Below, piece after piece: positions 1 through 7,470 of a stretch of DNA of 7,470 bases. Position numbers and translations under genes: made by a program. The notes below the pieces were generated by a model. That model saw only the letters and a program-made list of their open reading frames with translations, ran no database searches and was not told the origin of the DNA. Source of the stretch: Burkholderiales bacterium (lineage in GTDB: Bacteria > Pseudomonadota > Gammaproteobacteria > Burkholderiales > CAIKXV01); the NCBI GenBank assembly GCA_019751575.1, contig JAIENF010000543.1:1-7470 (forward strand), read 5' to 3'. How positions within the stretch are numbered: position 1 is the stretch's first letter; each line of letters starts with the position of its first letter.

Positions 1-1
1 C

Positions 2-331
2 GATCCGTCGGCCCAGGCCGGCAGCGGCCCGGATCCGATGCAGGCGCTGCGCGAAGCCACGGCCGCCCTGATCGCCCACCAGGAGGCGTCCCTCGATGCC
101 GCCCGCGGCGCCTTGACCGGCCTGCTCCAGGCGCTGGATCCCGGAGCCTTCGACTCGGCAGCGGCCCGGGCCGCTGGCCCGCTCGGCCTCATGCGCCGGG
201 CGCGTGCCTGGCAGGCGTATGTCGATGCCCATGCAGCGATGGTGCAGCAGGCTGCGCTCGACCCCGACGCGCTGCTGCGCCGGGACTTCGCGCCGGCATA
301 CCTGCAGCGGCTGGCCCGGCAGGACGATTGA
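2..331 (+). CDS. tagH: TagH-like type VI secretion FHA protein, C-terminal part (5' end outside window)
   Basis: The reading frame is open from the left edge to a TGA at 329-331, so the 109 visible codons are the tail of a longer gene. The fragment has no FHA domain; it matches, from memory, the conserved C-terminal domain of type VI secretion FHA proteins (TagH/ImpI type). That domain has the pattern LREA..L.AHQ, then a DP.AF stretch, then RAR.W..Y...H, and ends in a RRDFA.AY motif. Here these appear as LREATAALIAHQ, LDPGAF, RRARAWQAYVDAH and LRRDFAPAYLQR. In the family the N-terminal FHA domain binds phosphothreonine and helps regulate assembly of the secretion machine in the cytoplasm. The next gene is convergent and 51 bases away, so this gene ends its transcription unit. 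The ATG at 38 is probably internal, because coding continues upstream. An unrelated helical protein is possible. Confidence 0.72.
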   Translation, partial: DPSAQAGSGPDPMQALREATAALIAHQEASLDAARGALTGLLQALDPGAFDSAAARAAGPLGLMRRARAWQAYVDAHAAMVQQAALDPDALLRRDFAPAYLQRLARQDD

Positions 332-382
332 CCGGCGTTGCCCGGTGGAGGACGGCTCGGGCGCGACGGGCCGCGCGCGCGC

Positions 383-1186
383 TCAGGCGCGCCACTTCCC
401 GGCGAGCGCATCGATCGCGTCCAGGCCCTTGGTGACCAGGATGCCCAGCGCGGCGAGCACCACCAGGACCGCGAACACCGTCTCGGTCTCGAGCACCTGC
501 CCGGCGAGATAGAGGCGGGCGCCGAGGCCGAGCTTGCCCACCACCATCTCCGCCGCCACCACCAGGATGATCGACACGCCCAGTCCCAGCCGGGCGCCGG
601 CGAACACGGACGGGATCGCGGCGGGTAGCAGCACATGGCGCACGATCTGGCGCTCGGATGCGCCCAGGTCTCGCGCCGTGACCACCAGGCCCGGGTCGCA
701 CTGGCGCACGCCGAGCAGCGTGTTGATGATGACCGGGAACAGGGCGCCCAGCGCACTGATGGTCAGCATGAACGGGCCACCGGTGCCGAGCCAGATGATC
801 AGCAGCGGGATAAGGGTGATCTTCGGCAGCGGATAGAGGGCTGCGATGAACACGTCGGCCACCGACTGGAACCGCCGCGACACGGCCATGGCCAGGCCGA
901 GCGCGATCCCGAACACGAGGCCTATCGCGAAGCCGCCGAAGATCCGGTACAGCGTGACCGCGAGGTCGGTCAGGGCCTGCTTGTGCACGAACAGTTCGTA
1001 CAGCGCCACCGCGATCTGCGTCGGCCGCGGCAGGTACAGCGGCGACACGTCGAACAGCCGGCACAGCAGTTCCCAGGCCAGCAGCACCACGGCGACGGCG
1101 ATCCATCCGGTGATCCGGTCGGCGGGGGCCGCGCCGGTGCGCACCGGGCGCAGCGCGACATCGCCCTCGGGGGCGCGATCCTGCAT
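383..1186 (-). CDS. ABC importer permease, SsuC/TauC (BPD_transp_1) type
   Basis: This 267-residue protein is a full-length integral membrane permease that would form the channel of an importer. Hydrophobic segments lie at about residues 27-45, 83-103, 112-133, 136-158, 196-218 and 236-254, the six-helix layout of the nitrate/sulfonate/taurine class. The cytoplasmic coupling loop (EAA loop), which contacts the ATPase, is visible at about 171-200 as ARDLGAS...HVLLPAAIP with the conserved glycine (175) and proline (192). The ATG start shares its A with the stop codon of the upstream ATPase gene (TGATG), and GGGGAG (minus strand, 1193-1198) is well placed as ribosome binding site, so the two proteins are probably translationally coupled. 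It is the last gene of the operon. Substrate cannot be read from a permease of this family, so no gene symbol is given. Confidence 0.93.
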   Translation of the reverse strand: MQDRAPEGDVALRPVRTGAAPADRITGWIAVAVVLLAWELLCRLFDVSPLYLPRPTQIAVALYELFVHKQALTDLAVTLYRIFGGFAIGLVFGIALGLAMAVSRRFQSVADVFIAALYPLPKITLIPLLIIWLGTGGPFMLTISALGALFPVIINTLLGVRQCDPGLVVTARDLGASERQIVRHVLLPAAIPSVFAGARLGLGVSIILVVAAEMVVGKLGLGARLYLAGQVLETETVFAVLVVLAALGILVTKGLDAIDALAGKWRA

Positions 1187-2025
1187 CAGGGACTCCCCGC
1201 TTCGCCATGCATCGAGCGGAGCACTTCCGATTTCAGCAGGGCGTAGATGCGCTCGAAATAGCCCGCGTAACGCGGGTCATGCGTGCTCGCCACCGAGCGC
1301 GGCTTGGGCAGGTCGATGGCCACCTCGGCTGCGACCCGGCCCGGCCGGGCGGTGAGCACGTAGACCGTATCGGCGAGCAGCACCGCCTCCTCGATCGAGT
1401 GGGTGATCAGCAGCACGGTCTTGCCGGTGCGCTCGACCATGGCGGCAAGCTGCTCCTGCAGCACCAGCCGGGTCTGGGCATCGAGTGCACCGAACGGTTC
1501 GTCGAGCAACAGGACGTCCGGGTCCATCACCAGCGCCCGCGCCATGCCGACGCGCTGGCGCATCCCGCCGGAGAGCTGCGCCGGATACTTGCGCTCGAAC
1601 CCGCCGAGGTCGACCAGGCGCAACGCCTCCTTCGCCCGGGCCCGGCGCTCCGCGGCCGGCATCCCGGCCATCTCGAGCCCGAACGCGACGTTGTCCTCGA
1701 CGGTGCGCCAGGGAAACAGGTTGAACGACTGCCAGACGGTTGCCATGCGCGGCGGACGCGGCATCGGTTGCCCGTCGGGCCCGATGAACGACAACGTCCC
1801 CCGGCTGGCCTGCATGAAGCCACGGGTGATCTGCAACATCGTGCTCTTGCCGCAGCCGCTGGGCCCGATGATCGCGGTGACCTTGCCGGCGGCGAACCGG
1901 CAGTGGAGGTCGTCCAGCGCGAGCACGGTGGAGCCCCCGGCTTCGTACACGAGGCTGATGCCCTGGAGGCGGATTTCGGGGTGGACCGCCTGTGCGCGCG
2001 CGTCCAGGGTGTCGGTGGGGCCCAT
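1186..2025 (-). CDS. ABC importer ATP-binding protein, SsuB/TauB type
   Basis: This 279-residue cytoplasmic ATPase would power the importer. All catalytic motifs are intact: Walker A GPSGCGKST at residues 54-62, Q-loop glutamine 99 (VWQSFNLFPW), signature LSGGMRQR at 151-158, Walker B VLLLDEP at 171-177 with catalytic glutamate 176, D-loop GALD at 179-182, and switch histidine 209 (ITHS). FNLFPW after the Q-loop and ITHSIEEAVLLAD are typical of the nitrate/sulfonate/taurine branch. The ATG lies 4 bases after the stop of the substrate-binding protein gene, and no clear Shine-Dalgarno sequence precedes it, so translation probably follows on from the upstream gene. The C-terminus after about residue 225 has the short TARPGR...DLPKPR tail usual in this branch and no added regulatory domain. 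Confidence 0.95.
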   Translation of the reverse strand: MGPTDTLDARAQAVHPEIRLQGISLVYEAGGSTVLALDDLHCRFAAGKVTAIIGPSGCGKSTMLQITRGFMQASRGTLSFIGPDGQPMPRPPRMATVWQSFNLFPWRTVEDNVAFGLEMAGMPAAERRARAKEALRLVDLGGFERKYPAQLSGGMRQRVGMARALVMDPDVLLLDEPFGALDAQTRLVLQEQLAAMVERTGKTVLLITHSIEEAVLLADTVYVLTARPGRVAAEVAIDLPKPRSVASTHDPRYAGYFERIYALLKSEVLRSMHGEAGSP

Positions 2026-2029
2026 CGGA

Positions 2030-3121
2030 TCAGGCCGTCAGCGGGTTCTTCTCCTTGAGGCGATTGACGGCCTCCTGTGCGGCCCCCAGTTCGAACACCT
2101 GTTCGCGGGTGACCTTCCCGCTGAACAGCTTCATGGTGTCGCGCCAGAACGCCGCCTGGAACATCGCGGAATCGACGTTCGGCATGCCGTTCTCGGTGAA
2201 CCACGTCCAGCGCGGCGCGGCGGCGGAGATCAATCCCTCGGGTACCTTGGTGAACTCGGAGATGATCTTGATCACCGACGGATCCTTCGCCGCCGCGGCG
2301 TCGTTGAAGATGCGCGCTGCGTGCAGGTGGACCATCGCGAACCGGATCGCGAGCGACCGGTCCTTCCCGAGCAGCTTCGCCGGCGATGCAAAGCAGGCGA
2401 GCTGCGTGCCGGGTTCGATGTCCGATCCGGGGAATGCGATCTTGCCGGTGTTGTTCTTCTCGGCGAGGAACGCCAGCGGGACGGGAATGTTCGCGGCGTC
2501 GACCTGTCCCGCGCCCAGCGCGCGCACCAGGTCAGGGTAGGCGAGGCCGGTGACCCAGTTCACGTCGGCCAGCGGATTCAGGCCGGCCTTCTGCACGCCA
2601 CGGCCGAGCAGGAACTGGTCGATGCCGCCGGGCGCCTGCAGGCCGAGGCGCTGCCCCTTCAGCATCGACAGCCGTTCGGTCGTGGTCAGGCCTGCGGCAT
2701 GCAGCTTGTTGCTGACGACGATGGTCATCGAACCCGACCCGGGCCGCTCCGATCCGCGGTCGAGCATGAACTTGAACGGCGCGCCGCGCGCGATCGTGTT
2801 GAAGATGCCTGCGTTGCAGGTGGCGACCGTGAAGTCGAGTTCGCCCGCGACCAGTGCGGGGACGGCCAGCGCACCGTCGGTGAAGTATCGGTACTCCGCC
2901 TCGATGTTCATCCGGTCCCAGAAGCCGCGGGCCTGCGCGATGAACAGCGGTCCCGACGAGATCAGCGGCACCACGCCGATGCGGATCTTCGCCCTGGGCG
3001 CCTGCGCCAGCACGTTCACGAACGGCGCGCCGGCGAGGGCCGGTGCCGCGAGCGCCCCGGCGACCAGCCTGCGGCGCGTGCGCTGCGCGGGAACGGATGC
3101 GGCGTGCGGGAGGCGGGGCAT
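2030..3121 (-). CDS. ABC importer periplasmic substrate-binding protein, NMT1/SsuA-like, Tat-type signal
   Basis: From the ATG at 3121 this is a 363-residue exported solute-binding protein that would deliver ligand to the permease. The start is chosen because AAAGG lies 6 bases upstream and a signal peptide follows at once; an in-frame ATG at 3301 would run through the whole intergenic region and into the divergent gene. The signal has a twin-arginine-like stretch TRRRLVA (15-21), a short alanine/leucine-rich core, and a likely cleavage after LAQA (residue 41). The mature part starts with KIRIGVVPL, then GPLFIAQARGFWDRMNIEAE (57-76) and ALVAGELDF (89-97), the ligand-cleft pattern of the NMT1/SsuA/TauA fold. 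The Cys-rich motif of the eukaryotic THI5 pyrimidine synthase is absent, so thiamine-precursor synthesis is not suggested. It is first in the operon and probably the most highly expressed product. Ligand unknown. Confidence 0.92.
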   Translation of the reverse strand: MPRLPHAASVPAQRTRRRLVAGALAAPALAGAPFVNVLAQAPRAKIRIGVVPLISSGPLFIAQARGFWDRMNIEAEYRYFTDGALAVPALVAGELDFTVATCNAGIFNTIARGAPFKFMLDRGSERPGSGSMTIVVSNKLHAAGLTTTERLSMLKGQRLGLQAPGGIDQFLLGRGVQKAGLNPLADVNWVTGLAYPDLVRALGAGQVDAANIPVPLAFLAEKNNTGKIAFPGSDIEPGTQLACFASPAKLLGKDRSLAIRFAMVHLHAARIFNDAAAAKDPSVIKIISEFTKVPEGLISAAAPRWTWFTENGMPNVDSAMFQAAFWRDTMKLFSGKVTREQVFELGAAQEAVNRLKEKNPLTA

Positions 3122-3212
3122 GGCGGACCTTTCGCGGATCGGGGAGGATGTGACATTAGTATACTTTCCGCAGCAGCGCATTCCGGCCAGCGTACAACCC
3201 AGGAGATCATCC
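3122..3212. promoter_or_regulatory. Divergent control region between importer operon and rid gene, with AGTATACT palindrome
   Basis: These 91 bases separate two divergent start codons. An AT-rich island at about 3151-3168 stands out from GC-rich surroundings and contains the perfect 8-base palindrome AGTATACT at 3158-3165. Because it is palindromic, a TATACT hexamer (5 of 6 matches to the sigma-70 -10 box) is present on both strands. I found no convincing -35 box at 16-18 bases on either strand, so either promoter would be weak or activator-dependent. GTATAC-centred palindromes are common operators of GntR-family repressors, which makes this a candidate operator; no regulator gene is present in the window to support it. 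Confidence 0.5.
3201..3205 (+). promoter_or_regulatory. Ribosome binding site AGGAG that fixes the GTG start of the rid gene
   Basis: AGGAG lies 7 bases before an in-frame GTG at 3213, which is ideal spacing. The alternative ATG at 3279 has no comparable site. This supports a protein of 154 residues rather than 132. Confidence 0.75.
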
Positions 3213-3677
3213 GTGCCCGCCAGAACACAACCCTTCCAGGTCTCGCCTTCGAATCCCGACGTGCAGGAAATCCAGACGATGCCCGCGCGAAGGGTCGACA
3301 TGCCCTACGCGCCGGCGATGCGCGTGACGGGCGGCGCGGACCTGCTGTTCATTTCCGGCGCGACGCCGTCGCCGCTCTACCACAAGCATCCGCACGAACT
3401 GCACGAGCACGACCACCCGAACGACATCGGCGAGCAGACCCGGCGTGCGCTGTCCGCGATCAAGTCCATCCTCGACCAGGAAGGGCTGGTCTGGACGGAC
3501 GTGGTCAAGGTCACGAAGTACGTGACCGACATGCGCGACATGGACGGCATGGTCGCCGTGCTGAAGCAGACCTTCGGCGACTGGACGCCGGCGAGCACGA
3601 CCGTCTGCGTGAACCAGCTGTCCACGCCGGGCGCGCGCATCGAGCTGGACATGATCGCCGCCTATCGCAAGGCCTGA
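3213..3677 (+). CDS. Rid (YjgF/YER057c/UK114) superfamily protein without the RidA catalytic arginine
   Basis: This 154-residue cytoplasmic protein starts at GTG. The Rid fold is recognisable: DLLFISGATP at 43-52, DIGEQTRRAL..I..IL at 71-87, DVVKVTKYVTDM at 96-107 and ARIELDMIAAY at 141-151. Rid proteins form trimers with active sites between subunits; RidA itself hydrolyses reactive enamine/imine intermediates using an arginine (R105 in E. coli, in PARSCVEV). Here the matching segment is PASTTVCV (126-133), so serine 128 replaces that arginine, while the conserved acidic residue near the C-terminus (E144) is kept. Arginine-free Rid subfamilies are known and lack RidA-type imine deaminase activity, so the reaction is not predictable. 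A histidine-rich insert HKHPHELHEHDHP (57-69) lies between the first strands and helix one. The divergent importer operon suggests a shared substrate, as inference only. Length is slightly above the usual 125-135 because of the N-terminal extension and the insert. Confidence 0.88.
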   Translation: MPARTQPFQVSPSNPDVQEIQTMPARRVDMPYAPAMRVTGGADLLFISGATPSPLYHKHPHELHEHDHPNDIGEQTRRALSAIKSILDQEGLVWTDVVKVTKYVTDMRDMDGMVAVLKQTFGDWTPASTTVCVNQLSTPGARIELDMIAAYRKA

Positions 3678-3687
3678 CGACGGGGCG

Positions 3688-3704
3688 CGGGCCACCGCGG
3701 CCCG
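3688..3704 (+). other. Short GC hairpin just after the rid gene
   Basis: CGGGCC (3688-3693) can pair with GGCCCG (3699-3704) across a 5-base loop. There is no T-run after it, so it is not a classical terminator; it might stabilise or help end the rid transcript, or be chance in GC-rich DNA. Confidence 0.3.
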
Positions 3705-3715
3705 TGCACAGGTCG

Positions 3716-3744
3716 AAAAAAAGCCCGCCATCGAGGCGGGCTTT
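3716..3744 (-). terminator. Rho-independent terminator of pckG, weakly bidirectional
   Basis: GCCCGCC (3723-3729) and GGCGGGC (3735-3741) form a 7-bp GC stem around a 5-base loop (ATCGA), extendable by three A:T pairs. Read on the minus strand the stem is followed by seven T residues (3722 down to 3716), a strong intrinsic terminator 54 bases after the pckG stop. On the plus strand only TTT follows before GC-rich sequence, so termination of the rid transcript here is likely weaker. Confidence 0.88.
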
Positions 3745-3797
3745 CGCGCGGACGGGGCAGGGGGTTGCCCGCCCCGGCGCGGCTTCGTCGGGCGGAC

Positions 3798-5648
3798 TCA
3801 GGCCGCGCTGCGCCAGAGGTCGAGTTTCATCAGCTCGCGCTTGAGCACCATCTCCTGCGGCAGCCTCGACTTCAGCTGCTCGAACAGTTCGCCGTGCGAC
3901 TCGATCTCCTTCTTCCAGAGTTCGGCGTCGACCCGGGTCAGCCGCTCGAACTGCTCGCGGCTGATGTCCATGCCACGGAAGTCCATGTCCTCGTAGCGGG
4001 GGATCCAGCCGAGCGCGGTTTCGGCCGCGCCGACGTTGCCCATGGTGCGCTGGACGATCCACTTGAGCACGCGCATGTTCTCGCCGAAGCCGGGCCACAT
4101 GAACCCGCCTTTCTCGTCGCGCTGGAACCAGTTCACGCAGAAGATCCTGGGTGCCTGCGTGATCGCATGGCCGATGCTCAGCCAGTGGTTGAAGTAGTCG
4201 CCGAAGTGGTAGCCGCAGAACGGCAGCATCGCGAACGGGTCGCGGCGCACCACGCCGACGGCGCCGGTGGCCGCAGCGGTCGTTTCGGAGCCCATGGTGG
4301 CTGCCATGTACACGCCGTAGTTCCAGTTGAACCCTTCGGCCACCAGCGGCACCGTGTCGTTGCGGCGGCCCCCGAACACGAAGGCGCTGATCGGCACGCC
4401 GTTCGGGTTGTCGTATTCCGGGTCGAGGGTGGCGCAGCGCTCGGCGGCGACGGTGAAGCGGGAGTTCGGATGGGCCGCCAGGCGGCCGCAATCCGGCGTC
4501 CACGGCTTGCCCTGCCAGTCGATCAGTTCCTTCGGCGGGGTCCGGGTCATGCCTTCCCACCAGACATCGCCATCGGCGGTCAGCGCGACGTTGGTGAAGA
4601 TCGTGTCGGCGTCGAGCATGCCGAGCGCGGTGGCATTGGTGTCCGGGCCGGTGCCGGGGGCGACGCCGAAGTAGCCTGCCTCGGGGTTGATCGCGTAGAG
4701 CTGGCCATCCTTGCCGGGCTTGATCCAGGCGATGTCCTCGCCCACGGTGGTGACCTTCCAGTCGTCCATGCCCTTGGGCGGGACCAGCATCGCGAGGTTC
4801 GTCTTGCCGCAGGCGCTCGGGAAGGCGGCGGCCACGTAGCGCTTCTCGCCGGTGGGCGCGGTGATGCCGAGGATCAGCATGTGTTCGGCGAGCCAGCCCT
4901 GTTCCTTCGCCATGATCGAGGCGATGCGCAGCGCGAAGCACTTCTTGCCGAGCAGGGCGTTGCCGCCGTAGCCGCTGCCGAACGACCAGATCTCCTTGGT
5001 CTCGGGGTAGTGCACGATGTACTTGTGCTCGCGGTTGCTCGGCCAGGCGATGTCCTTCTGGCCGGCCTTCAGCGGCATGCCGACCGAGTGGATGCACGGC
5101 ACGAACTCGCCGTCGCTGCCCAGCACGTCGTAGACCTTCTCGCCCATGCGCGTCATGATGCGCATCGACACCACCACGTAGGGCGAATCCGACAACTCGA
5201 CGCCGATGTGGGCGATGTGCGAGCCGAGCGGGCCCATGCTGAAGGGGATCACGTACATGGGACGGCCGCGCATGCAGCCCTTGAACAGCCCGCCCAGGGT
5301 GGCGCGCATCTCCGACGGCGCGACCCAGTTGTTGTTCGGGCCGGCGTCGTCCTGGTCCTCGGTGCAGACGAAGGTGCGGTCTTCCATGCGGGCGACGTCC
5401 GCCGGGTCGGAGCGCACCAGGAAGCTGTTCGGCCGCTTCTGCTCGTTCAGGCGGATCATCGAGCCGGCGTCGATCATCTCCTGGCACAGGCGGTCGTATT
5501 CTTCCTTCGAACCATCGCACCAGACGATGCGGTCGGGTTCGCACAAGGCCGCCATCTCGCGGACCCACTCGACCAGCCGGGCATGTTTCACGTAGGCGGG
5601 CTTGCCCGACCGGCTGATCAGTTCTGCTGCTGCATCTGGACGGCTCAT
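3798..5648 (-). CDS. pckG: Phosphoenolpyruvate carboxykinase (GTP)
   Basis: This complete 616-residue cytoplasmic enzyme converts oxaloacetate and GTP to phosphoenolpyruvate, CO2 and GDP, the entry step of gluconeogenesis from C4 acids. It belongs to the GTP-using family, not the ATP-using PckA family: the P-loop is FPSACGKTN (276-284) with the family's characteristic cysteine 280 and lysine 282. [11 protein letters not shown] (105-115), [20 protein letters not shown] (222-241), EHMLILG (255-261) and GEDIAW (303-308) match the substrate and Mn2+ site; K236, H256 and D305 are the expected metal ligands. [12 protein letters not shown] (425-435) and [15 protein letters not shown] (477-491) match the later PCK motifs. 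Length is normal for the family. The ATG at 5648 is chosen because GAGGAG lies 6 bases upstream; an in-frame ATG at 5732 would add 28 non-conserved proline/glycine-rich residues. It is monocistronic, between a strong terminator and a divergent intergenic region. Confidence 0.98.
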   Translation of the reverse strand: MSRPDAAAELISRSGKPAYVKHARLVEWVREMAALCEPDRIVWCDGSKEEYDRLCQEMIDAGSMIRLNEQKRPNSFLVRSDPADVARMEDRTFVCTEDQDDAGPNNNWVAPSEMRATLGGLFKGCMRGRPMYVIPFSMGPLGSHIAHIGVELSDSPYVVVSMRIMTRMGEKVYDVLGSDGEFVPCIHSVGMPLKAGQKDIAWPSNREHKYIVHYPETKEIWSFGSGYGGNALLGKKCFALRIASIMAKEQGWLAEHMLILGITAPTGEKRYVAAAFPSACGKTNLAMLVPPKGMDDWKVTTVGEDIAWIKPGKDGQLYAINPEAGYFGVAPGTGPDTNATALGMLDADTIFTNVALTADGDVWWEGMTRTPPKELIDWQGKPWTPDCGRLAAHPNSRFTVAAERCATLDPEYDNPNGVPISAFVFGGRRNDTVPLVAEGFNWNYGVYMAATMGSETTAAATGAVGVVRRDPFAMLPFCGYHFGDYFNHWLSIGHAITQAPRIFCVNWFQRDEKGGFMWPGFGENMRVLKWIVQRTMGNVGAAETALGWIPRYEDMDFRGMDISREQFERLTRVDAELWKKEIESHGELFEQLKSRLPQEMVLKRELMKLDLWRSAA

Positions 5649-5654
5649 CTCAAT

Positions 5655-5660
5655 CTCCTC
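5655..5660 (-). promoter_or_regulatory. Ribosome binding site GAGGAG of pckG
   Basis: On the minus strand GAGGAG precedes the ATG at 5648 by 6 bases (ATTGAG). It decides the start against the upstream in-frame ATG at 5732. Confidence 0.8.
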
Positions 5661-5753
5661 GAGGTAAAGCGGCTCCGCGCACCTGGCTGGGTGCCGGGCG
5701 CCAGGCCCGGGCGGGCCGGCAGCCTGCTGCACGGAAAATCAGGGCGCGAAAAT

Positions 5754-5771
5754 ACCCGTTTCGGGACGGGT
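5754..5771. repeat. Inverted repeat ACCCGT-N6-ACGGGT
   Basis: ACCCGT (5754-5759) and ACGGGT (5766-5771) are perfect 6-base arms with a 6-base spacer (TTCGGG). An alternative fold CCCG-TTT-CGGG lies inside the same stretch. It sits about 110 bases upstream of pckG and could be an operator or an RNA hairpin in the pckG leader. Such repeats also arise by chance in GC-rich DNA. Confidence 0.4.
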
Positions 5772-5794
5772 TGTAGCGGAAGTTTGACACAACC
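5769..5794. repeat. Inverted repeat GGTTGT-N14-ACAACC
   Basis: GGTTGT (5769-5774) and ACAACC (5789-5794) are perfect 6-base arms 14 bases apart, overlapping the previous repeat by three bases at 5769-5771. The arms are not the GC-only type that dominates this window, which makes them somewhat more notable as a possible regulator site for pckG. Confidence 0.4.
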
Positions 5795-5880
5795 GGGACA
5801 GTCTGCCCCTGCCGCGAATCCGGCCGCGCACGCGAACTGCGTACCCGAGGCCGCCGGAGGGGGATTGCTGTCGCCTTCGT

Positions 5881-7470
<1,590 letters not shown>

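Larger units (their letters stand above)
5649..5880. promoter_or_regulatory. pckG leader and promoter side of the pckG-pyrG divergent intergenic region
   Basis: No gene is supported here. The part nearest pckG (about 5665-5735) is GC-rich leader with small GC hairpins. A less GC-rich stretch at about 5733-5795 is the likely place for the pckG promoter, but I could not find a minus-strand -35/-10 pair that fits well; TATTTT (minus, about 5754-5749) is a weak -10 candidate. A perfect TTGACA at 5784-5789 on the plus strand has no -10 at the right distance. Two overlapping inverted repeats are annotated separately. Confidence 0.4.

Noticed and set aside
332..382. Possible terminator between the TagH-like gene and the permease gene
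   Set aside because: The gap is GC-rich and includes a GC alternation, but there is no clean stem followed by a T-run on either strand.
189..1208. Minus-strand open frame of 339 codons across the permease gene
   Set aside because: It is the arginine/alanine-rich out-of-frame reading of the permease, which has clear membrane segments in its own frame.
2030..3121. Reading the binding protein as a thiamine-precursor (HMP) transporter component or THI5 enzyme
   Set aside because: The fold is shared by many ligands. No Cys-rich THI5 motif, thiamine gene or TPP riboswitch is visible nearby.
3122..3301. N-terminal extension of the substrate-binding protein to an ATG at 3301
   Set aside because: It would cross the control region, overlap the rid coding sequence and place 60 residues in front of the signal peptide. 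The ATG at 3121 has a ribosome binding site.
1403..3844. Plus-strand open frame of 813 codons across the importer operon and the rid gene
   Set aside because: It lies antisense to three clear genes and out of frame with rid. Its composition (rich in R, P, A, S) is that of a GC-rich shadow frame and it shows no domain pattern.
5649..5732. N-terminal extension of PEP carboxykinase to an ATG at 5732
   Set aside because: The added 28 residues are not part of the family and the GAGGAG site points to the ATG at 5648.
5784..5789. Perfect TTGACA on the plus strand as a pyrG -35 box
   Set aside because: No -10-like hexamer lies 16-18 bases downstream (GC-rich sequence there), and the TATGAT at 5905 is far too distant.

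Overview
The window is very GC-rich (about two thirds G+C by eye; not computed), with dense, mostly single-copy bacterial genes. The CTP synthase sequence reads like proteins of the Burkholderiales, and a GTP-type PEP carboxykinase plus a type VI secretion fragment also fit a betaproteobacterium. That assignment comes from recalled family sequences, not from a search. I see no tRNA, rRNA, CRISPR array, insertion sequence or phage gene.

Layout. (1) Bases 2-331, + strand: the C-terminal end of a TagH-like (FHA-domain) type VI secretion accessory protein, cut by the left edge. (2) Bases 383-3121, - strand: a compact three-gene ABC importer operon of the SsuABC/TauABC/NMT1 type, in the order substrate-binding protein, ATPase, permease, with a 4-base gap and then a 1-base stop/start overlap. 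(3) Bases 3122-3212: a 91-base divergent control region with an AT-rich island centred on the palindrome AGTATACT. (4) Bases 3213-3677, + strand: a Rid (YjgF/YER057c/UK114) superfamily protein with a GTG start behind a strong ribosome binding site. It lacks the catalytic arginine of RidA and carries a histidine-rich loop. (5) Bases 3716-3744: an intrinsic terminator between the convergent rid and pckG genes. (6) Bases 3798-5648, - strand: complete GTP-dependent PEP carboxykinase (pckG). (7) Bases 5649-5936: a 288-base divergent intergenic region with overlapping inverted repeats and a likely pyrG promoter. (8) Bases 5937-7470, + strand: CTP synthase (pyrG), running off the right edge with about 35 residues missing.

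How the genes fit together. pckG and pyrG are core metabolism (gluconeogenesis and pyrimidine nucleotide synthesis). The accessory part is the importer plus the divergent Rid protein. Their shared control region suggests, but does not prove, that they act on the same imported, probably nitrogen- or sulfur-containing, small molecule. This pair is the most interesting content. I do not see a clear new multi-gene defence or mobile system here.
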